Positions 58,140 through 64,000 of a stretch of 64,000 nt of DNA are shown here, in pieces. A program made the position numbers and the translations under genes. The notes under the pieces are model-generated. The model worked only from the letters and a program-made list of their open reading frames with translations. It ran no database searches and was not told where the DNA came from. The number at the start of each line of letters is the position of its first letter. The stretch's first letter is position 1. This DNA comes from Dryomyza anilis (Eukaryota > Arthropoda > Insecta > Diptera > Dryomyzidae): the NCBI GenBank assembly GCA_951804985.1, contig OX638132.1:25582617-25646616 (forward strand), read 5' to 3'.

Positions 58140-59100
58140 ATCCCATACATCAGTTCTATATAATTCACGGTTGCTGATTTTGACTGCATACTCAGTTTTT
58201 TTTCCATGACGTAACGTTTTTAAGAAAACTGCTCTCGAATGTTCAGGCTCTTTTCAGCCAATTTTTAGAATTAAAAAAATACAGTCCCTTACACAAGAAG
58301 TTTTCCAAAAAACTGTAAACGCAATTTTTCTTTCAATTGTCAAGATTAATTACAATATACCGATGAATACTAATATTGCGATAGGTTTTGAAGAAATTTG
58401 AATCTAAACTCGAAAAATATTGATTTTTTTGTTAGACTATTTTTGAACGATTTTTTTAGCATTGTGAATCTAATAATAAATAAGAAAATAGGGCATAGTT
58501 CAAACTAATGATGAAAATTAACTTTTTTGTATCGGTTCTCAATTTTAAAATATACTCTATTAAAACAGTTTTCGTCAAAATTTTTTCTTGCTAACAAATT
58601 ATCTTGCTAACAAAATATCCGTTTTTACCCGAATTTTTCTCAAAAACGATACGTAATAGGAAAAAACTGAGTATGCAATAAGAATAAGCATACTTTAAAT
58701 ATGAAGTAAGTATATTTTCAGATTATTTTTTTTGCAAATGGATTATATAAAAGAGTACAAAAATTAAGTTCTCAGCGGACTATGCTCCAGATAACCATAC
58801 ATCATTGATGAAAACAAATCTCTAAAAAAATAAATACGAGTTTAGATCCAATTATCTTAAAAACGTAATGGAATTTTAGCATTCATTAGTATACTAAAAT
58901 TAGCCTAGATAATTAAAAGAAAAATTGCTATTTTAAACTATTTTTCCACAGAATTACATTTTTTTTATAAGTAGTGGGTGAGATCGGCTCTAAAATACTT
59001 TTGCAATTTTCTCATAAACGTTATATAATAGAAAAAAGCTGAGTATGCAGTCGAACTCAGTCGAAAACACATCAATTATATAAAATTGATGTATGGAATC
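58140..59100. mobile_element. Palindromic element with ACTGAGTATGCAGTC ends
   Basis: The outer arms CATACATCAG...TATATAATT (58146) and AATTATATAAAATTGATGTATGG (59080, broken here by position only) are inverted. Inside them GACTGCATACTCAGTTTTTT (58179) inverts to both AAAAAACTGAGTATGCAATA (58661) and AAAAAGCTGAGTATGCAGTC (59034). The body contains other inverted words (ATTCATTAGTATACTAA, AACGTTATATAATAG). Non-coding; exact limits uncertain. Confidence 0.5.
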
Positions 59101-59132
59101 TTCATGCAAAAATCGTGTTGGGTAGCGTAATT

Positions 59133-59412
59133 AAAACCAGTTGGAAAGGTTAGATCACATGGCAAATTTTGAAGTAGGGAAATTGTGATAGTTGGTGTGA
59201 GGAAGTGTAAGAATTTTGAAAGTTATACTCGATCTAAGCCGACTATAAATACCCTACACATATGTGACAATGTGGGAGGGTACTATTAAAAGTGGTGCGT
59301 AGGTCATGAGGGTATACGAGTCCTAACAATAACTTAAAACTTGAAATCGCTGGAAAATTACCTTTCATTTGATACCCATATGTACAAATGGGTAGGTATA
59401 CCGAATTTAGAT
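59133..59412 (-). mobile_element. DINE-1-like element (subfamily A), interrupted
   Basis: AAACCAGTTGGAAAGGTTAG, GATCTAAGCCGACTATAAAT, ACCCTACACATATGTG, GTATACGAGTCCTAACAATA and TACAAATGGGTAGGTATACC, ending at CGAATTTAGATT. A further piece (GACTCAGGAGGTCATGCTGA) resumes at 60167, after the GC-richer block. Confidence 0.7.
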
Positions 59413-60166
59413 TCTCACTCACACTAGTATCCTAGTAGCTTTAGCATTGGTGTTCGTAGGAGCTTGAATGCTCTCACTCGCACTATTATCCTAGTAGTCT
59501 TACCACTTGTGATCGTAGGAGCTTGAATGCTCGCACTTGTGTTCGTAACCCCGTAATACATCGAAACCGTAACGTAGCACTCGTATTCGCAGCACTCCCG
59601 AGGGTCCAACACATACACCGCAGCACATTGGGTGTGCTATTCACAGCACTCCCGAGAATTCAAAACGTGATCGCAGCACATTAATGTGCCATCCGCAACA
59701 CTCCGCCGTATTCCTGAGAGTTCAACATCTACATCACAGCACACCGAGTGTGCCATTGACAGCACTCGCGCCAGCGATTATCACACTAGATGCGTTAGGG
59801 ACTACACTTCTGCCCATTACGAGTCCGATACTCAGCCATAAACACAAGACACGGTCACAGAAAGACGGAACACGGCATTTCCAAATGGAATAGAACAATA
59901 AAGAGGATTCAGGGACACATTTCACTGGAGGAGAAACCACAATCATAACGAACGCTAACTTCGTGTAATTTATGTACCATAAAATGTGAAAATATCTAAT
60001 AATCAATATGACAAATCAATATACGAACTATTTAATGAATAATTATTAAGATTGACAAATAAAACCTATTTTCTTAAATTTATACTAAGAGACTTATAAA
60101 TTTTGTACCGACCCTGGACCACCGCTAAGATCTACCCCAGCTTCAAACCCGGAGAAACCCGTTACA
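59413..60166. mobile_element. GC-richer block inside a DINE copy, possible LTR fragment
   Basis: Composition differs from the flanks. It holds a 59-bp direct duplication (CCTAGTAG..TT..CA, GATCGTAGGAGCTTGAAT; 59413-59530), then units around GCAGCACTCCCGAG and CACAGCACA..GAGTGTGCCAT (about 59590-59770). Further on are two AATAAA-type signals (59898 and 60058) and a GTTACA end against DINE sequence. An LTR or retroelement end is plausible; no TG start or target duplication was confirmed. Confidence 0.35.
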
Positions 60167-60224
60167 GACTCAGGAGGTCATGCTGATCAGTTTTTAGTAA
60201 AGTGAATGCTTGATCGAATATATA

Positions 60225-60778
60225 AAGGGTGTAAACGACATTATTTTTTATTTTATTCATAACATAAAAAATTAACATGGTGAAAGAAAAAATGATATCA
60301 CAAATAAAGAACAATACTCCATAGTTTTTAGAAATAGTTAAAGATTTAAATTTCTGAATAAGAATAACCGTATTTTAGTCTTCCAGCCCACCATTAGTCG
60401 TTGTACATCTTTTTCCTAACTTTTTTGATAACGCTAATTCAACTAGCGCTTATTTTATTTCAGTTTTATAAAATTTCAAGATGGTCTCTCGAAACTGAAT
60501 TGTCATATTTCTAAGAGTTTCCCGGGATACACATGCTATACTTGCAATAATTGCATGTAAAGTAGAACGGAAAGCTACACAAATTGTCCACAATTTATTT
60601 TCCCACTTTTTCGAATTTTTTTTTGACGACATGATCGATCACTTATAACTGAAAACTTGATAATTTTTTTGTTTATCATAAATCATATTTGAATTTACGT
60701 GATTTTTTTTTGCATTATTTGCTTTGACCACAATATCCGCATTTGAATTTGTAAAAAAAATTTCGTTTACACCCTTTA
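60225..60778. mobile_element. Tc1/mariner-type element or MITE, TA-flanked
   Basis: Left end AAAGGGTGTAAACGACAT and right end (reverse complement) AAAGGGTGTAAACGAAAT, with TA next to both. On the minus strand a 60-residue frame (60450-60632, MSSKKNSKKW start) contains SIACVSRETLRN, which could be a helix-turn-helix scrap of a transposase, but I could not match it to a family. Otherwise non-coding. Confidence 0.55.
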
Positions 60779-60998
60779 TTTATTTTTCGAAACACAAAGA
60801 CGAAACATTATGCCGTCTCTAAAATATTTCGGGAATCTGACTTCAAAATTTAACAATCATTAATATCCTGCTTTACCCTTCACACACACATTTCATTTAT
60901 CTGTGTCCGAAATATTCCCAAAAATAACAAATAATTAATTTTAAACTTATGTAAAAAAAAACTAATTTGTGCTTCTAGTATGTTTTGTGGCTTATTTA

Positions 60999-61525
60999 TG
61001 TGAAAAATGTGAGAAATGTGAGAAATGTGAAAAACCAAAATGGACATTTTTAGGTTTACAAAACATTCATTTTATATTCAAAAGTTCGCATCATTATTTA
61101 AAAATATTTTGCCAAACATATTTCTGGCATATAACAAATAGCAAATGATGCCAATCGATAGGTGCTTTGAAAACAAACAATAAATGCCTTTACATTACTT
61201 TTTTATCTTGCACCAATAAAGAGTTATGGCAAAAAAACCAGAAGATTCGCCCTTTTGGCATGACAACATTTTTAATTTTTCCAATTTCTGCGTTTTTTTT
61301 GCTGTAACTCTTTATTGGTGCAAGATAAAAAAGTAAAGTAAAGGCATTTATTGTTTGTTTTCAAAGCACCTATCGATTGGCATCATTTGCCATTTGTTAT
61401 ATGCCAGAAATATGTTTGGCAAAATATTTTTAAATAATGATGCGAACTTTTGAATATAAAATGAATTTTTTGTAAACCTAAAAATGTCCATTTTGGTTTT
61501 TCACATTTCTCACATTTTTTCACAT
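60999..61525. mobile_element. Near-perfect 240-bp-arm palindrome (foldback element)
   Basis: The left arm 60999-61239 and right arm 61291-61525 are reverse complements with roughly six differences over the 205 bases I compared (AAATGGACATTTTTAGGTTT, GCATCATTATTTAAAAATAT, GATGCCAATCGATAGGTGCT, TCTTGCACCAATAAAGAGTT). The spacer is 51 bp and contains GATTCGCCCTTTTGGCATGA. Non-coding. The high arm identity suggests a recent origin or ongoing conversion. Confidence 0.9.
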
Positions 61526-61539
61526 ATTGTTAATTGTTT

Positions 61540-61765
61540 GTTTTTAGAGCACCTATCGATTGGCATCATTATTTAAAAATATTTTTCCAAATATTAATTG
61601 ATTATTAGCCGGAAAAATGTTTGGCAAAATATATTTAAATAATGATGCCAATCGATAGGTGCTTTAAAAACAAACCATTAATGTGTTTACACCAATATTT
61701 TATCTTGCACCAATAAAGAGTTACAACAAAAAAAAACGCAGAAATTGGAAAAATTAATTTTCTCT
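61540..61765. repeat. Further inverted copies of the foldback arm
   Basis: AGCACCTATCGATTGGCATC (61549) and its reverse complement GATGCCAATCGATAGGTGCT (61647) form a smaller inverted pair. 61700-61762 (TATCTTGCACCAATAAAGAG, ACGCAGAAATTGGAAAAATT) is an inverted copy of 61273-61335. Confidence 0.8.
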
Positions 61766-62027
61766 TGATCTAATAAAAAGTTATAGCATAAAAAAAAAAA
61801 TATTTGCGTTTTGGTCAGGATAAAGCCTCACAAAATCCGTATTTATAATTCAGTAAGTTGTGCAAATCCAAAGATATTTTATATACGTTATAATAATTGA
61901 TGAATAAACAAAATAATAGAAAAAAAGAAAACAAAATACTAATTTTTACAGAACTTCAAACTTTAAAATTGGATTTCCCAATATTGTTAAAAATGCACAT
62001 TCGCCCCTTTGGCATGACAGTGGCGAT

Positions 62028-62212
62028 ATGTCCAAATACCTCATCTAACACAAACATGTTCGGCTCAATTTTTTCTTTATATCGGTCGAAATGAACTTTT
62101 TTTGTGAACAAATTTTTGAATTTATGATTAAATTATTTCAAAAATTGTGTTTAGGTATTCATTCGTACATATGGGTACTCAAATAAAAGAAAATTAAATA
62201 TTCCTAGTTTAA
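62028..62212 (+). mobile_element. Degenerate DINE-1-like fragment (subfamily A interior)
   Basis: GTCCAAATACCTCATCTAAC and ACATATGGGTACTCAAATAA occupy the same order as TTCAAATACCTCATATAAAA and AAATATGGGTATCAAATGAA in the 50463 copy. Ends are missing. Just upstream, ACATTCGCCCCTTTGGCATG (61993) belongs to the foldback family. Confidence 0.5.
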
Positions 62213-63213
62213 AATGTCTGATCTCTTTCACTGTTTTGTTTATTCCTCTTGTGAATTTCCACTATTAAAAATATTTATTGGAAACAATAAATTCTTACTG
62301 CGCAACGATTTTTTCATTTAGTCACAAGTATTTCAATAACACTATTTTCCAAGTGTATAACAGCGTGTCTGAGCTTTAGCCGACACTGACTGTCACATCT
62401 CCCGCTGTTGCCGCTGCTGTTATTATAATTATTTTCCCAGCAGCAATATCGCCCAATCTGCAATAAAAGAATTGCGACTAACGTCACTTGCATTGCTAAT
62501 AAACTGCTTTATGCTGCTGTCAGTTTAGCGGCGATCGTTGCAAAGTCGCACCATTCCATTCCATCCCATCCCATCCGATCCGATTCGGCCCTACTCTGTC
62601 TTCGACAAGTAGCTGCTTCGATTGCATTGCAAGATCGCAAGTGACGATAATATGTTGTCGCATTGGCGCTTGATGCCGCATCGGCTGCACAGCCTCCTCG
62701 TCAGACTGCGATATGTTGCTGTTGCTCTTACGATGACCGTTTGATTGCTGATCCGCCTGCTGATCTTCCGTCACAACCTCAACTCTTGTTGCCCATCAAA
62801 TTCGTCGCTCTGTTTTTGGCATAAAATTTCATATGAGCAACATGCATAATCATTATTTTTTCAAATGCAATTTAATGGTTTGGCCTCTTCTCTCAATTTA
62901 TTTCTTCTGCTTGTCAACCGTTTCTGCCGCATGTTGCCGTTGCTGTCAACGACCAGTGTTGCCAACGTGGTGCGCTCGTTATTTTGGATTTTTATTGCGC
63001 TTGTCATTGGGCCTGAGTTGTTGTGTTAAGTGATGGATTGGCCGATGCCCATTGATTGATAGATGTATTGATTGATACACTGAGTGCCTGAATAACTAAC
63101 TGACAGATTGACTGAATGATTATCGTATTGCAATAACATTCAGAATGCGATGAATGGAATGCGTTGTAATAACAATCCACAGTGTTAATTGAAAAGTTTC
63201 TATTTACCGGCTA
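62213..63213. other. Triplet-rich island (about 62340-63060)
   Basis: CCGCTGTTGCCGCTGCTG, ATTCCATTCCATCCCATCCC and GTTGCTGTTGCTC words and balanced composition. An 84-codon minus-strand frame (62520-62774) opens with TEDQQADQQSNGHRKSN and is fairly natural-looking, but its first codon is GTG, not ATG. Without an upstream ATG it could only be an internal exon, and no flanking splice acceptor stands out. Confidence 0.35.
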
Positions 63214-63560
63214 CAGTCCTAAAGCACATAGGACGAGCTCTCTCACCATTTGAGCTGTGCGTATTATATTTGTACTAGAAGTCGGTAGGACCTACAGTTC
63301 AATGCCGAATAAATACTCCCAAAAAAATTTGGTAGAAATTGTTGGGAGAAAAAATTTGTATTTTAGAATTGGGCTGTATGTTTTACTGTCGTAGGTTTTC
63401 CATTGAGTACCGAGAGGTTGCGCCGTATAAAAAAATGTTTTCTACCAAAAGATCTTGACAGTCGCTGTGATCGAACATGGAATATTTCCACTCGTAGTCC
63501 AACGCAACATCGGCTTTTGGCTCGTAGTCCAACGCACTAACCAATCGAGCCTCCGACATG
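63214..63560 (-). mobile_element. tRNA-derived SINE, copy 3, diverged
   Basis: On the minus strand: A-box-like TTGGTTAGTGCGTTGGACTA, B-box-like GTTCGATCACAG, then TATACGGCGCAACCTCTCGG, TGAACTGTAGGTCCTACCGA, ATACGCACAGCTCAAATGGT and GAGAGAGCTCG as in the other copies. GTTGGACTACGAG is duplicated in the head and about 40 bp is inserted in the body, so this is an older copy. Confidence 0.7.
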
Positions 63561-63872
63561 AATAGTCATATTTTATATTTTTCGAATAGTTGCAGAATAA
63601 ATGTGAGTTTTAAGGAAGTCTGTAGAAAATTGTACAAGTAGATTCTAGGTAATAACTTGGATTTAAGTATAAAATATTCAGTTTATTTATACGTCAAATT
63701 TTATTGGTTTAAAATCTTCCGAAGAATTGTTTTCAAAGTACCTTGAACCTGACAAAAAATAAAAATGATTAGTTTAGATTCGAGTTCAGAGATCGCAAAT
63801 AACACTAAAACCGTTAACAAATCAGGACTAAATATTCAAATAATTTTCAGAAGATTCAGAAATTGGTTATTA

Positions 63873-64000
63873 CACATAAGAAAAAAATGAACCTCATATT
63901 GATGATTTCCGTTCTTCAACCCATGATTCATTGTATTGAAGAACCAAAAGCGAAATCCACATATTATATTTTTGGCCTCAATTGGATGATATGGACTTGG
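63873..64000 (+). mobile_element. Left end of a second 6461-type MITE, runs off the window
   Basis: Preceded by TA; CACATAAGAAAAAAATGAAC, ATATTGATGATTTCCGTTCT and TGATTCATTGTATTGAAGA match the left 90 bases of the 6461 element. 63561-63872 before it is AT-rich with nothing recognised. Confidence 0.75.

Noticed and set aside
62520..62774. 84-codon minus-strand frame beginning TEDQQADQQSNGHRKSN
   Set aside because: Starts at GTG with no in-frame ATG upstream in the open region; ends in a low-complexity GWDGMEWNG run from repeated ATTCC words. Could be an exon, but nothing supports it.

Overview
This window looks like gene-poor, AT-rich nuclear DNA from a fly, probably a brachyceran dipteran with a large genome. 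Three things point there. (1) Interspersed repeats clearly related to the Drosophila INE-1/DINE-1 (Helentron-type) family are present in at least two subfamilies. (2) Islands rich in CAG/CAA/GTT triplets (opa-like), typical of fly introns and intergenic DNA, sit in very AT-rich sequence. (3) There are no operons, ribosome binding sites or long ORFs. The species cannot be named from the sequence alone; a tephritid or other large-genome fly is my guess. I found no host gene that I can support with confidence. The open frames are nearly all low-complexity or repeat-derived, and several 'starts' are GTG/TTG, which do not count as starts in a fly.

Most of what can be annotated is mobile DNA. Rolling-circle elements dominate: about a dozen INE-1/DINE-1-like copies (subfamily A at 15861, 39593, 50463 and 52525 plus fragments; subfamily B at 30663, 33211 and 43726 plus fragments), and a true Helitron family with a terminal hairpin and CTAG end at 387-954, 27215-28580 and 36098-36988, with a 5' part at 54783. 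DNA transposons and MITEs include a hAT-like element with a perfect 8-bp target duplication (14150-15123), a Harbinger-like MITE with TTA duplications that carries a nested DINE copy (43492-45014), a TA-flanked Tc1/mariner-type element (60225-60778), and a group of otherwise dissimilar elements that share a TA|CAC..AGAAAA terminus (10779-12046, 20290-21117, 46764-46980, 26488-28965, with relatives at 6461, 24207 and 63873). Foldback or long-palindrome elements lie at 5303-5952, 7832-7981, 30150-30475, 45527-45826, 49340-50214, 55479-56210, 58140-59100 and 60999-61525. Retroelements are a tRNA-derived SINE (three copies, head resembling tRNA-Cys), one LINE reverse-transcriptase relic (24945-25960) and a possible LTR fragment (59413-60166).

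Tandem arrays include a 15-bp minisatellite (32661-33210), a 115-bp satellite-like array (53747-54250), 15-bp arrays inside Helitrons and several short duplications. Between the elements are GC-richer, triplet-rich islands (about 1-300, 3600-4580, 9430-10110, 12520-12920, 18690-20045, 28960-29500, 35040-35600, 40860-41900, 47200-47780, 48780-49330, 51780-52160, 56940-57780, 62340-63060) that may be regulatory or untranslated host DNA. The best candidate for a host promoter and first exon is at 19901-20054, interrupted at its 3' side by a DINE fragment.

Nesting gives a partial chronology. A DINE copy sits inside the Harbinger-like MITE, a Helitron sits inside a TA|CAC element, a GC-richer block sits inside a DINE copy, and an older repeat sits inside the hAT element.
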